Assembly (NCBI GenBank): GCA_026874595.1
Contig: CM049315.1
Location: 19,675,664-19,739,663, forward strand
Origin: Sipunculus nudus
Taxonomy: Eukaryota > Annelida > Sipuncula > Golfingiida > Sipunculidae
Length of the DNA: 64,000 nucleotides
Reading direction: 5' to 3'
This document shows positions 46,801 through 53,100 of this stretch, in pieces. The notes under the pieces are model-generated. The model ran no database searches. It saw only the letters and a program-made list of their open reading frames with translations, and was not told the DNA's origin. The translations under genes and the position numbers were made by a program. How positions within the stretch are numbered: position 1 is the stretch's first letter; the number at the start of each line of letters is the position of its first letter.

Positions 46801-48100
46801 CTCTGCACTGCTGAAAATGCTTAATTTTGTATTTTTGTTTGTTTCAGACCATCTTTATCATGAGTGCCATTAACTACTCTGAGCTTTCGTATGAGCGGCC
46901 CAGTGGCGAATACATCTACCCGCAATGGGCCATTGGAATCGGATGGGCCCTCGCCTGTCTCTCCGCTATCTTCATCCCCCTGGTGGCGATAGTGAAAGTT
47001 ATACTGGTGTGCGCCAGAGGCCAGGTATGACATAGCCGGGGGGGGGGGGGGGGGGGGGGATATTTATATACCAAAGAATTGCCCTAATTTGGGCCAACAA
47101 AACCCATTTGTTGCGTACGTCAAAGTCGTCCTTATATGTCCCCTGGCTTTACCATTGGCATTATTCAAGACATGGGCAACTGAACACATGGCTTATTTTA
47201 CTTGCTTTAGACATTTGTTGTTCCTATTTATAGAGATGCTGATTGAAGTGAAGGTTAAAGTGTTATCATACCCTTGTGCTCCCCGTATAGCAAAATCCTG
47301 GGTCCCCCCCCCGTAATAATGTTACACGGGTTTTGTTTACTCATGTAATGGAATGATATTAATTTCATGTATTAAAATGAAGGATGTGGTTGTCGCAAAA
47401 TGCTTTACTAGGTTGGTTTGCGTCCGTATTGACCTTATCGGGCTAGATTAATGAGATTAGAATTACATTCAGTGGGTATCACTGGACTCATTATGATGTC
47501 ATAATTTGCTCCCCTGCTTCATTTGGGTAGATATGGCCCGGACGAAAAAATAAAATAGTAACAAGTTTAACATTTAATCATTGAATTGGAAAAGATGACT
47601 GAGCTTTTGCCCTTTACTAGCTCTTCTCTCAATTGTAAAAATTTACACCATTTAAATTCGATAGCGAATTTCAGCATTGACGTGGTATAAAATAGATGAC
47701 ATCTGCCATTTAAGATATGTAGGTGTGTTCCTGAGAATTAAAGTATCATTATTTTGTCCAGAGTCAATCGTGTATACACTGTATTTTTTCTATAAGGTAT
47801 ATACCATAGAGCTAATTTTTTTAAAGACAAACTGAAGATTCGTGGAATGTCGTAAAATTGATTTTTATTTACGGCATTTTGAAAATTATTTCATATGGGA
47901 GGAAGCAGAATTGATTGACATTTTTATTAACCTTTGACTTGTCATTTCAGCCATGGAAAGCTCTCATAACACCCGAAGGACTGAAGGAGCATCAACTGAG
48001 ACCGCAGGATTATGGAGAACAAGGGATCTTTACTAACATAGAAAACCAGAATAGGGACACGGCATACCAAAACAAAGCATTCGATGAAAAACAAATGTAG
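8722..48100 (+). CDS. SLC6-family Na+/Cl- dependent transporter, GABA/taurine/creatine-like, 13 exons, complete
   Basis: This is a plasma-membrane symporter that couples Na+ and Cl- gradients to uptake of a small amino-acid-like substrate. Joining 8722-8854, 33153-33284, 34252-34525, 37133-37265, 37788-37922, 39289-39392, 39816-39940, 40469-40581, 41310-41444, 42074-42173, 43659-43759, 46848-47024 and 47951-48100 gives 1812 nt, 603 residues plus stop, normal for SLC6. All introns are GT-AG and all phases match. TM1 carries [10 protein letters not shown] (Gly at the place where monoamine carriers have Asp). Chloride-site residues are Q277, S281, N313 and S317; sodium-site residues include N31, D381 and S382; the conserved TM3 tyrosine pair is Y104-Y105. 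Loop 2 has C129 and C138 and four N-glycosylation sequons. The start has A at -3 and an in-frame TAG at 8695-8697. The loop-2 W..C..WNT..C pattern and TM6-TM8 fit the GABA/taurine/creatine branch; that family call is firm, the substrate is inference. Confidence 0.95.
10830..11305 (-). pseudogene. Dead non-LTR retrotransposon reverse transcriptase fragment
   Basis: Read on the minus strand from 11297, the sequence gives [18 protein letters not shown] and [18 protein letters not shown], matching the AFDTVDH...GI.G.ALDWF.SYL.GR blocks of CR1/jockey-like reverse transcriptases. Further on come [12 protein letters not shown] (frame-shifted), then [18 protein letters not shown], where YVEA stands in the place of the catalytic YADD, then [14 protein letters not shown], fitting the following NFLKLN.DKTEFL block. 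Stops and at least one frameshift occur, so it is inactive. It lies antisense inside SLC6 intron 1. Confidence 0.85.
12098..12140. repeat. Fragment of GGCGGATCC-type element with 20-base G-run
   Basis: CCTGGGCGGATCCATAAAGG followed by G20 (12119-12138) and TCCCGAAC matches the left end of the family seen at 29903. Confidence 0.5.
14235..15431 (-). mobile_element. 1.2-kb element with CCCCGTCACA ends; Harbinger-like remnant
   Basis: CCCCGTCACA begins at 14235 and TGTGACGGGG ends at 15431, both followed inward by GGAAT-rich sequence. On the minus strand, about 15100-14770, a frame-shifted coding remnant reads [12 protein letters not shown], then [20 protein letters not shown] and [14 protein letters not shown]. 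This resembles the N-terminal RR..W.R.W...YG.Y..L..ELR.ED...F.NFLRM region of PIF/Harbinger transposases. The superfamily call is tentative; no clear target duplication was found. Confidence 0.5.
16146..16490. mobile_element. Small inverted-repeat element
   Basis: GGTCGCATTACATTCCTGGT ... TTTCATTCGACACACCGCTC (from 16160) is matched by the reverse complement of 16420-16472 (GGTTGCATTCGATTCCTGTT ... TTTCATTCGACACACTGCTC). The arms are about 54 bp with a roughly 200-bp spacer. No coding sequence. Confidence 0.65.
17338..17945. repeat. About 125-bp tandem repeat, five divergent copies
   Basis: Copies align on ATTGTAGGTGG: anchors at 17348, 17467, 17592, 17719 and 17846. Shared words are GTATACGACGAAGCTATCAG and ATTTCAGGCTGATATATCAA. 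The copies are well diverged, so the array is old. Confidence 0.8.
17990..18246. repeat. Short repeats: GAGTGAACTCTTGACCTG motifs and a 65-bp duplication
   Basis: AGTGAA(C/T)TCTTGACCTG recurs three times in about 18030-18112. It is followed by two 66-bp copies (18114-18180 and 18181-18246) sharing ATCTGATAAATTTGGCAG-like openings and a TTGACCTGTTG-like end. Confidence 0.65.
18738..19203. repeat. Direct pair of about 160-bp dispersed repeats
   Basis: 18738-18903 and 19046-19203 share TATGAGTCATGTGAC, the run CGTTTCTGA and the closing TTCCTGTAACTCGGC. They flank an unrelated 140-bp segment, and the second copy abuts the tRNA-like element. Confidence 0.6.
19203..19540 (+). mobile_element. tRNA-derived SINE with Pol III promoter boxes
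   Basis: The head AACCGGTTTCTGTGGCTAAG begins the unit. The A-box-like TGGCTAAGGGG, a CTCAAAG anticodon-loop-like segment and the B-box-like AGTTCGAATCTC with a TGAG/CTCA stem follow in tRNA order; T7 at 19284-19290 could stop Pol III. The anticodon and acceptor stems do not pair properly, so it is a SINE head rather than a tRNA gene. The 3' limit is uncertain. Confidence 0.55.
20813..20847. repeat. (TAATA)n microsatellite
   Basis: Pentanucleotide run AATATAATATAATATAATAT in otherwise unremarkable intron sequence. Confidence 0.9.
22585..22840 (-). repeat. Dispersed repeat, inverted copy of 49936-50145
   Basis: On the minus strand this reads GTATGTGTATGTGTGTTTGT, ATCTCATGAAAATTTCAGGG, CATTTCGGGAATGA, then TTTTTGTGGATCC and ATATTCACAA..., matching 49936-50145 in the same order. 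Unnamed family. Confidence 0.65.
23430..23478. repeat. (AG)n / (ACAG)n microsatellite
   Basis: GAGAGAGAGA runs into ACAGACAGACAGACAGAC. Open frames across it on both strands are repeat artefacts. Confidence 0.9.
23962..24020. repeat. (AT)n microsatellite
   Basis: Uninterrupted AT dinucleotides of about 58 bp in intron 1. Similar tracts lie at 207-292, 5043-5098, 25991-26146 (mixed), 36056-36085, 36842-36886, 43847-43885 and 56093-56133. Confidence 0.95.
27121..27331. repeat. 52-bp tandem repeat, four copies
   Basis: Copies start at 27121, 27173, 27224 and 27276 with AAGTACCTTCACGACATTTG, then GTTACTT and GTACATGTATTGACGTGTGT. The last copy carries a short CGTACGT insertion. Confidence 0.85.
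29903..30119. mobile_element. CAGGGGCGGATCC-type MITE with 6-bp CTTACA target duplication
   Basis: It begins CAGGGGCGGATCCAGGAT and ends CGACCCGCTTCTG. CTTACA flanks it at 29897-29902 and 30120-30125. The interior contains a G-run, a perfect 26-bp palindrome (30069-30094) and a matching C-run, so the right part can fold into one long G:C hairpin. Related pieces lie at 12098-12138, 35958 and 45005-45119. Confidence 0.75.
31461..33204 (+). repeat. 14-copy 76-bp tandem array of the intron 1 / exon 2 acceptor junction
   Basis: Exonic halves start at 31461, 31531, 31607, 32395, 32471, 32545, 32622, 32698, 32774, 32850, 32926, 33002, 33077 and 33153. Spacing is 76 bp, with 70, 74, 75 and 77 as exceptions; the 31607 to 32395 step is again 76 once the inserted element and its TTA duplicate are removed. 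Each module has 52 nt matching the start of exon 2 ([18 protein letters not shown]), then CTTACGTTGTG or CTCACGTTGTG, a T-rich tract and CAG. CTTAC/CTCAC fits the yTnAy branch-point consensus about 24 nt before the AG. The copy at 32471 has lost CAG (AAA instead) and the first copy has GAAG. The last copy is the true exon 2. No strong internal donor is visible, so upstream copies could act as alternative 3' ends of intron 1 but not as complete cassette exons. Confidence 0.95.
31661..32369. mobile_element. 709-bp inverted-repeat element (MITE) inside the exon-2 array, TTA target duplication
   Basis: The ends are TGCCCTTCTCACACTGGCGT and, reversed, TGCCCTACTCACACTGGCGT; the inverted repeats stay alignable for about 65 bp at roughly 95% identity. 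TTA flanks it at 31658-31660 and 32370-32372, and removing the element plus one TTA restores a perfect 76-bp module. A 3-bp TTA duplication fits the TWA preference of PIF/Harbinger elements; that assignment is inference. The interior is rich in GGCGTTGAC-like words, carries no transposase, and is GC-richer than its host. Confidence 0.9.
33153..33284 (+). CDS. SLC6 exon 2 (residues 45-89, TM2 and loop 1)
   Basis: Encodes [20 protein letters not shown], then the E..LGQF motif and [16 protein letters not shown], the conserved TM2-IL1 block of SLC6. The acceptor is CTGTTTTTCAG, the exon is entered and left in phase 1, and the donor is GTTTGT. Its first 52 nt (33153-33204) are also the exonic half of the 76-bp tandem module repeated upstream. 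Only this last copy continues into genuine coding sequence, so this acceptor is the one that yields a functional protein. Confidence 0.95.
33285..34251 (+). other. SLC6 intron 2
   Basis: AT-rich, 967 bp, donor GTTTGT and acceptor TTTCTAG, phase 1. Nothing else recognised. Confidence 0.85.
34252..34525 (+). CDS. SLC6 exon 3 (residues 89-180, TM3 and extracellular loop 2)
   Basis: Starts after TTTCTAG. It encodes TM3 with [10 protein letters not shown], then the large extracellular loop 2. The loop has the conserved cysteine pair C129/C138 inside W..C..WNT..C and four NxS/T sequons at N146, N149, N164 and N167, set in an Ala/Thr-rich stretch. It ends with EYWE, the last codon being split GA|G (phase 2) at donor GTGAGT. 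This is the longest coding exon of the gene. Confidence 0.94.
34809..35130. repeat. 24-bp hairpin minisatellite in intron 3, about 13 copies
   Basis: The unit GATACATCGTTGTATCACGC plus TGAC repeats from 34809 with 24-bp spacing (one 21-bp copy at 34977). Each unit contains GATACA-TCGT-TGTATC, a 6-bp stem. As 24 is a multiple of three, long frames stay open on both strands; these are artefacts of the repeat. It begins 284 bp after exon 3. Confidence 0.95.
35958..36821. mobile_element. CAGTGGCGGATCCAGA-ended element with nested insertions
   Basis: The left end CAGTGGCGGATCCAGAAATT is mirrored by GATCCTCCACTG at 36821 (reversed CAGTGGAGGATCCAGAGG). A long G-run follows the left end. Inside are (AT)n and (ATT)n tracts and a tRNA-like SINE head at 36471-36545. 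No target duplication is evident. Confidence 0.6.
36471..36545 (+). mobile_element. tRNA-like SINE head
   Basis: AACCGGGTTCCGTGGTCTCG opens like the element at 19203. CAGGACTCTTAAGAG sits where an anticodon arm would be, and GCGAGTTCGAGTACC matches a B box. Degenerate, nested in the element at 35958-36821. Confidence 0.45.
37133..37265 (+). CDS. SLC6 exon 4 (residues 180-224, TM4)
   Basis: Begins after TTGTACAG and completes the glutamate codon left by exon 3. It encodes [12 protein letters not shown] followed by TM4 ([20 protein letters not shown]) and GIRTSGK, a well-conserved SLC6 turn. The donor is GTACAG, phase 0. Confidence 0.93.
37788..37922 (+). CDS. SLC6 exon 5 (residues 225-269, TM5)
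   Basis: 45 codons, phase 0 on both sides. It encodes [20 protein letters not shown] (TM5), then a loop [22 protein letters not shown]. The RG..L.GA..GI pattern is typical of GABA/taurine carriers, but Asp248 replaces the proline usual in the RGVTLPGA form of vertebrate relatives. The acceptor is CTCCACCAG, the donor GTACAT. Confidence 0.93.
37923..39288 (+). other. SLC6 intron 5
   Basis: Phase-0 intron. A relatively GC-rich block at about 38073-38285 contrasts with the AT-rich surroundings and looks like part of a dispersed repeat that I cannot name. The remainder shows nothing. Confidence 0.75.
39289..39392 (+). CDS. SLC6 exon 6 (residues 270-304, TM6)
   Basis: Encodes [18 protein letters not shown] and [14 protein letters not shown]. 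This is the partly unwound TM6 that lines the substrate site. Q277 and S281 match the chloride ligands of GABA transporters. Acceptor CCTACAG, donor GTGAGG, phase 2 exit. Confidence 0.94.
39816..39940 (+). CDS. SLC6 exon 7 (residues 304-346, TM7)
   Basis: Encodes [20 protein letters not shown] and [24 protein letters not shown]313 and S317 complete the chloride-site signature. A (CT)n tract at 39739-39788 lies about 30 nt upstream of the acceptor GATTTTAG and may lengthen the pyrimidine tract. Donor GTAGGA, phase 1. Confidence 0.94.
39941..40468 (+). other. SLC6 intron 7 with two long (AT)n tracts
   Basis: Phase-1 intron. Two (AT)n microsatellites, 40021-40121 and about 40238-40309, flank a 115-bp unique segment; together they make up about a third of the intron. 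Confidence 0.85.
40469..40581 (+). CDS. SLC6 exon 8 (residues 346-383, EL4 and TM8)
   Basis: Encodes [20 protein letters not shown] in loop 4 and TM8 ending LLGLDSQ. D381 and S382 correspond to conserved cation/substrate-site residues of TM8. Acceptor CATGTAG, donor GTAAGC, phase 0. Confidence 0.94.
41310..41444 (+). CDS. SLC6 exon 9 (residues 384-428, end of TM8 and TM9)
   Basis: 45 codons, phase 0 on both sides. It encodes [20 protein letters not shown] followed by the TM9 helix [20 protein letters not shown]. Acceptor TTGTTGTAG, donor GTAAGT (consensus). Confidence 0.93.
41659..41717. repeat. (ATT)n-(GTT)n compound microsatellite
   Basis: ATTATTATTATT changes to GTTGTTGTTGTT in intron 9. 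A second (ATT)n run lies at 41949-42000, about 70 nt upstream of the exon 10 acceptor. Confidence 0.9.
42074..42173 (+). CDS. SLC6 exon 10 (residues 429-462, TM10)
   Basis: Encodes [20 protein letters not shown] and [14 protein letters not shown]. The [11 protein letters not shown] run is characteristic of the GABA/taurine branch. Acceptor ATTATTTACAG follows an (ATT)n microsatellite; donor GTGAGT, phase 1. Confidence 0.94.
42174..43658 (+). other. SLC6 intron 10
   Basis: 1.49 kb phase-1 intron. Apart from a short GGGAGGACTGAGGGGGGCT stretch near 43533, reminiscent of the poly-G elements elsewhere, I see nothing identifiable. Confidence 0.8.
43659..43759 (+). CDS. SLC6 exon 11 (residues 462-495, start of TM11)
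   Basis: Encodes [20 protein letters not shown] and [13 protein letters not shown]. The G.NRFYDN..MM.G block is a strong SLC6 signature. Acceptor GTCTTTTCAG, donor GTAAAC, phase 0. Confidence 0.93.
44556..44870. mobile_element. CAGGGGCGTCAATA-type element, right end unclear
   Basis: The left end CAGGGGCGTCAATACAAGGG is followed by GGGGGTATACCCCC and a C-run. The later AGAATAATATTGATATATTG stretch aligns with the interior of the copy at 5943-6198. Confidence 0.5.
45005..45119 (-). repeat. Reversed partial copy of the CAGGGGCGGATCC element
   Basis: On the minus strand it reads GGCGGATCCAGGATTTAGGA, AAAGGAGGGGTCCAACCC and on to a 16-base G-run, matching 29903-30050 closely. The distal end could not be found. 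Confidence 0.7.
45572..45730. repeat. Degenerate CCCGC(A/C)-rich repeat
   Basis: GCCCGCAAACACCCGCCCC, ACCCGCCCCGCACC, GACCCGCACCCGCCCCGCAC and GCAACCGCCCCGCCC recur within 160 bp, ending near CAGCCCGCATTT. The C-rich composition contrasts sharply with AT-rich flanks; the other strand has many GGG/GGGG runs. Confidence 0.8.
46848..47024 (+). CDS. SLC6 exon 12 (residues 496-554, TM11-TM12)
   Basis: Encodes [16 protein letters not shown], a short loop [19 protein letters not shown] and TM12 up to [11 protein letters not shown]. Acceptor TGTTTGTTTCAG, donor GTATGA, phase 0. A run of 22 G residues begins only 14 nt after the exon end. Confidence 0.93.
47025..47950 (+). other. SLC6 intron 12
   Basis: 926 bp, phase 0. 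It starts GTATGACATAGCC and runs straight into 22 consecutive G (47038-47059). Otherwise nothing recognised. Confidence 0.85.
47038..47059 (+). repeat. 22-base G homopolymer 14 nt after exon 12
   Basis: Uninterrupted G22 beginning 14 nt after the last base of exon 12, directly downstream of the GTATGA donor. Confidence 0.9.
47951..48100 (+). CDS. SLC6 exon 13 (residues 555-603, C-terminal cytoplasmic tail)
   Basis: Starts [14 protein letters not shown] after GTCATTTCAG and ends KAFDEKQM then TAG. It is a hydrophilic cytoplasmic tail rich in N, Q, E and K. The last residues do not match a classical PDZ-binding motif. The PW opening is a common SLC6 end-of-TM12 feature, supporting this as the terminal exon. 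Confidence 0.9.
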   Translation, partial: PWKALITPEGLKEHQLRPQDYGEQGIFTNIENQNRDTAYQNKAFDEKQM

Positions 48101-48342
48101 GCTCGTTGTTAGATGTAGGACTCTTCATACACAGCATAACCAAGGCTGTAACATAAATTGTTGTAACCTATGTAATTTTACGTGGATTTTTACATGTATA
48201 GTATGGTAATCTCTCAGAATAATCTTTTTTTTTTGTTCTTCGAGGAAAAACATGTTTTTTTGTTAAATGAACTTGCGATGAATTCTCAGGATAGTGTAAA
48301 ATTATAAATTCATATAACTTGTTTGCTCTAAATAGATGTCCT

Positions 48343-48514
48343 ACTTTATATTTCCGGTAACCTCACAAAGTTCTACAAAATGTTAAAATGAATGCGTCTT
48401 TAGTCGGGTCTTGTTTGTTCATTTGGATACTTTATATTTCCGGTAACTTCACATATTTCTACAGAACGTTAAAATGGATGCGTCTTAAGTCGGGTCTTTT
48501 ATGTTCATTTGGAT
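48343..48514 (+). repeat. 86-bp tandem duplication in the 3' UTR
   Basis: Two copies begin at 48343 and 48429, both opening ACTTTATATTTCCGGTAAC and both ending near GTTCATTTGGAT. They differ by scattered substitutions and a short indel. An open frame of about 130 codons crosses them but has no coding character. Confidence 0.8.
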
Positions 48515-48975
48515 GTTCGAGTTCTAAGTGCACATGCCAAGAAATCATGAACAACACGTGTTTAAAGTCTATATTTACATGTATCTGTAATATGTTATTG
48601 AAAATCTTAAATGAAGCTCAAGAGGCCCTCTGTCGGAATACAACTACAACTGTATTTTCGGACTGCAAGCGTTACTGGCACGAACTAAGCTCGTGCTTCG
48701 TTATATACTCCCTTGGAAGCTATACTGAGGCCCACTTGAGCACTATTTTTAAAACCTGTACTTACTCAAGGATGACACGTGCGTGTTGAGCGTTTGAACG
48801 AGATTAACTGGTAATATCTGTGCCTCAAGGTTAGGTACGCCGGGCATTTTGTTGTTTCACCTGTTACAACCTCGGCGTTTGAAACTTACCTTTGATAGGT
48901 ATACCTGCAGTACCATTATATTTCACTCATTGTTTACTCTACACAGTGTTAGGTTTTGTTATACCTTTATATTTT

Positions 48976-48996
48976 AATAAATTACTCTAGAATAAA
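48976..48996 (+). promoter_or_regulatory. Tandem poly(A) signals of the SLC6 gene
   Basis: AATAAA occurs at 48976-48981 and again at 48991-48996, about 880 nt after the stop codon, followed by a T/GT-rich stretch (TTTTTCCTCGTGTTTTCG). This is a plausible end of the 3' UTR; inferred from consensus only. Confidence 0.5.
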
Positions 48997-49935
48997 AATT
49001 TTTCCTCGTGTTTTCGTCATTCAGATTTTTTGCCTTCTTAATGACATCTTCAGCATAGGGGAATATAAAAAGTATATCCACAAAAGGGTATCAATGCTGT
49101 TTTGTTTCCTTCTAATTTGACATGTCTGTGTACGGCTGCACGGATGTAATATGTACTCAGTATATACTGCGCATGGTCATGAGTGCATTAATCCATATCA
49201 TACACAGCATATAGGTATTCATGATAAAAAATTATAATAAAACTGGGACAAATTATTTGATCTTTTTTTAAAATAACAAATCAACATAATACAGCATTAT
49301 TTAGTTTGACCAGTTTGGACTCGATTGCCATTATATTGGAGATTGAAAGATATTAATGAATATGAATGACTGGTAACTTAGTGTGTTATTTAATGGAATG
49401 GTGTCGAAGGTTGTGAAGGTGTCCTAAAACTTGATTCAGCTTGATTCAGACAAGAGGACCATAACTAAATGAGAGTCAAACTTTTTGGGGTTTTTTAAAG
49501 GTTGCTGTTTAAAAAGCGGCTTCCGCCAGGAATAATATATGACAATTGTAGAAGAAAATTGCTGCTTGTTAAATTGACGACTGGGGTGTATGTAATATGA
49601 CTGTGAAGAATTATTGAAGTTGGTTAATTGTATACAGGTGATACGTCCTTCCTCTGAGAAACCATTCCTTAGTCTTGGATATGGAGCTGTCGCAGAATTG
49701 ATATATTTTCGGATAATGTTACTCACTTGAAGTTGCCATCGCGGGTATGATTTGTCATATGGGTGAGCTATGTGCGAAAGACCTATTTCGCTGTTTGTAT
49801 AGTTGGCGATTGTTTTGGATGATAAACGACTTCTTTCACGTGGAAGTCTGGTTTACTTTATGAGGGTGGATTTCGGGTCCCTATTCCTGACGTAGTGGCA
49901 GGTATTTGTTTAGCATTATTGCCGCCACTAGGACG

Positions 49936-50145
49936 GTATGCGCCCATTTCCGTTCGCGTGTTTGTGTGTCTTTTTTATTATTTATAACTCACGCAGTTAT
50001 GATCGGGATCTCATGAAATTTTCAGGGCATTTCCGGGATTGACAAATGAAGATTTTTTGTGTGGATCCTGCACATAACCCGGATTCAGGTACGTTATCAA
50101 GAAATATTCACAACCTCGGAATATGGGCAGAAAAAGTGAAAGCAC
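49936..50145 (+). repeat. Dispersed repeat, copy related to 22585-22840
   Basis: Shares ATCTCATGAAATTTTCAGGG, CATTTCCGGGATTGA, TTTTTTGTGTGGATCC and AAATATTCACAACC with the reversed copy in intron 1. No coding signal. Confidence 0.6.
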
Positions 50146-53100
50146 ACACGGTTTTAGGATCATCCACAATTGTCCCCCTCCCCTCCCCCCCCCAAAAAAA
50201 ACACGCATGCACACATGACGGAAGCTTGCATTCCTCAGAATGCAGTGTTCTAGTTATCTGTGGATCTATTTAACAGGTGCATTTTTATTTGTGGATAAAA
50301 AACAGGTACGTAATTCACAGTGCTGATAGGCAATGGCTGCACGTGTGGTCCTCTCACATTAATGATTTTAACGTAACATCATTCGGACATGGTCCATTTA
50401 AAAATTCAAACATGATTCAATGGTTTCGTTGCACTATAAAGAGTACAAATCAATCTGAAATATGCCCATATTTTCCTGATAAATATAGAATAATTTTATT
50501 TTACACAAGTAAAGTATTTTATATTACATGATTAATTAATATTAATATATTATTTCAAATGTAAATGTGCCTTTACAGTTGGCATATAAGTTTAGATGGC
50601 AATAAATATTGTAAACGGGTGCACATAGAGGCGGACCTACCTGTCTGGCCATTAAAGCTTGCTTCATTGACGAAGCGGTTGGTACGCTGCCCTTGTATGC
50701 CACCGATATGGGTTCTACTCGGGATCAACCCTATACTATATTTTTCCCTGATAAAATACACTCATGACCACGTGACGTATTACCCTTTGGATATCCACAA
50801 GAGTTAAAATTCTGCTCCTCCAAGTTTCTTAGCACGAAAAGTACTTGTTTCTGCTCACAATAGATATTTGTTATATCGGCTTAAATGGTTAATACATTTC
50901 ATTTTGGGACAAAAGCAAAGGCAATTATAAAAACAAAGAAATAAAAGAATAAATGAATAAAATTTATATGTCACTGTAGTCAATTTTAATAAAGATAGAA
51001 TATGGTCATAAATAAATATTTCCTGAAATACAATAAAAAGACAGACGCAAAACTGTTTTGATTAGATTTGTGTTGTATAGCTTAAGATAAGGCTCTTGGA
51101 TGAGCTTAATAATGAAATCATTTCAATCCAGCCGTCACGATGCTCAAATGACTACATGCATTTTGTATTATAAATCATTCCTAGCTTGTCATGAAATACG
51201 TGCAGTTTAGAGAACTATGTAAGAGATTATAATATTGATCTTAAGTGTACTGTAATGGTTTCAAAGATTACCTTTGGCTGCAATCAGGAAGCGAACTTAC
51301 GTACAGTATGATACAGTTCATGGGCTTTCAAATGAACTATCAAAATTTAAAAATAAAAAATTGGTTTAATTTAGTTTACTTTCGTGGATTTGGGACAAAA
51401 ATAAAAGCATTAGAATTGGTTTATAATATGTAGGTTGGTGGAGATGAAGGGAAGAAAAAAAGCACTGGAAATGATGAAAAAAATGTAATTTGTAATTATT
51501 ACTGTTAAAACCATCTCATGTTTTGTAGCAAATATACAGGTGTTTACTCCGACGTTTTTTGCCTATTCATTAGCATTAATAATGCCACTGCAACCCTGGT
51601 CGAGATTTGAGCTCTATGGCTGAGAACTCACAGTCAGCGACCGGAATTAATGGTAGTGTTGTCATGACAATCATGTGTACCGCCTATGTCACATCTAATT
51701 AGAGCTGTTAGATTCCGTGACTTGTAATGCTCTATCGCCCGGGGAACCAAGCAATTAATATATACATGTATAACCATGTTATATATATAACCTCCGTGGC
51801 AAAACCAATTAAGCCTAAACAGTCATTGATGTAGCATGATTTGAAGTTTAAGGGAGTGATTGAGTTTTGAACAGACTGGGTTGTAAGCCTTTTCACTACG
51901 TGCACTATATTTTATTTAACCGTTTATATACGTTGTTGGCCGTCATCATATTATATCACCAGCCATCCACAATACAAGCAATATTGATACTCGAGAGTCG
52001 ATTTTGAATTAACACAACAGTAACGCCAAGAACAGGATGTTGGCATGTCCCTTTCAAAATATCGGTGCAAACAGACGCAGGTTTAAGCTATCCTTCAGTT
52101 TCCTACATTACAGAATAATAATATTTTAATGATATAAATATTTCCATATAAGCCATATATGTACAGGTTATTAATAGAGAGATTTTCAATTCCTGGTTTC
52201 TTCTAATGAATAATATTACCAATCGGTGAGCATTCCAATTTTACAGTTAGACCAACAAAGGGCGTGTCATTTACGTGATCATCCTTTCTTTCACTTTTTT
52301 CTTTTTTTTTCAATCTGCTCCATTTTCTTCTGTCGGTAGCTCTGTCTATTTAACATTTTCTTAAACTCTGTCCACTCTCTTTTGGAAAATGAAGATGGTG
52401 GGACCGCTTGTATTAAGTCAGAGTCAACCTTGTAATAGTTCGGCCCCTCCGCCATTTATTACCACTAATTAATCATTTAATTATCACAAGAGATCACGAT
52501 AATCATAAAGAGTACAATATTAATGAATCAGATATTGACATAAAATGTAATCAAGATATTGATCTTTGTTTCTTTCTGGAATTTTGATAACATCGAGTCC
52601 TGGGAATCACATCACAACCAGCCATCCCCTCGTTACTACAGACTGAATAATTAAAGGAATTATACTTTTCTTTTCATAACTCAGTGTCCCCTTTCGGGTA
52701 TCGGTATTCACTGCCACTGAAAATTTAACGTTTGTCCAGGTTGCATGAAGCATATATCAGTGCATACCAGAATAATTCACATACAGGTGTAAAGCATCCG
52801 AGCTTGTCCACTGGGTTTGGTTCTCCGGCACTTAATTTAAAATAAAACCTCTGCAAAGGATCAGGATATGTCGGGGCATATAACAGGCTCCTAATGTAAG
52901 TTATCTGAACGATACTTCAGCCGCCATCTCTTAATTTTTGACATTTCCCCTAGTTTCGGCATGCATGGACACGATTATCAGTGCATGATTACATTGGATT
53001 TCAACTGCAAACCAGTTGTCGAAGCAGTTGAAAAGTCGGTTGACATATTCATGAGCGGGTATGTAGTCACACCCACGCCTTTTTTTAACTTAGAGAAGGA

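Larger units (their letters stand above)
43760..46847 (+). other. SLC6 intron 11
   Basis: 3.1 kb phase-0 intron containing an (AT)n tract (43847-43885), a GGGGCGTCAATA-type element (from 44556), a reversed partial GGCGGATCC element (45005-45119) and a CCCGC-rich repeat (45572-45730). Confidence 0.8.

Noticed and set aside
48388..48789. 133-codon frame after the transporter stop
   Set aside because: It spans the duplicated 3' UTR segment, has no family motif and biased low-complexity cysteine content; most likely 3' UTR.
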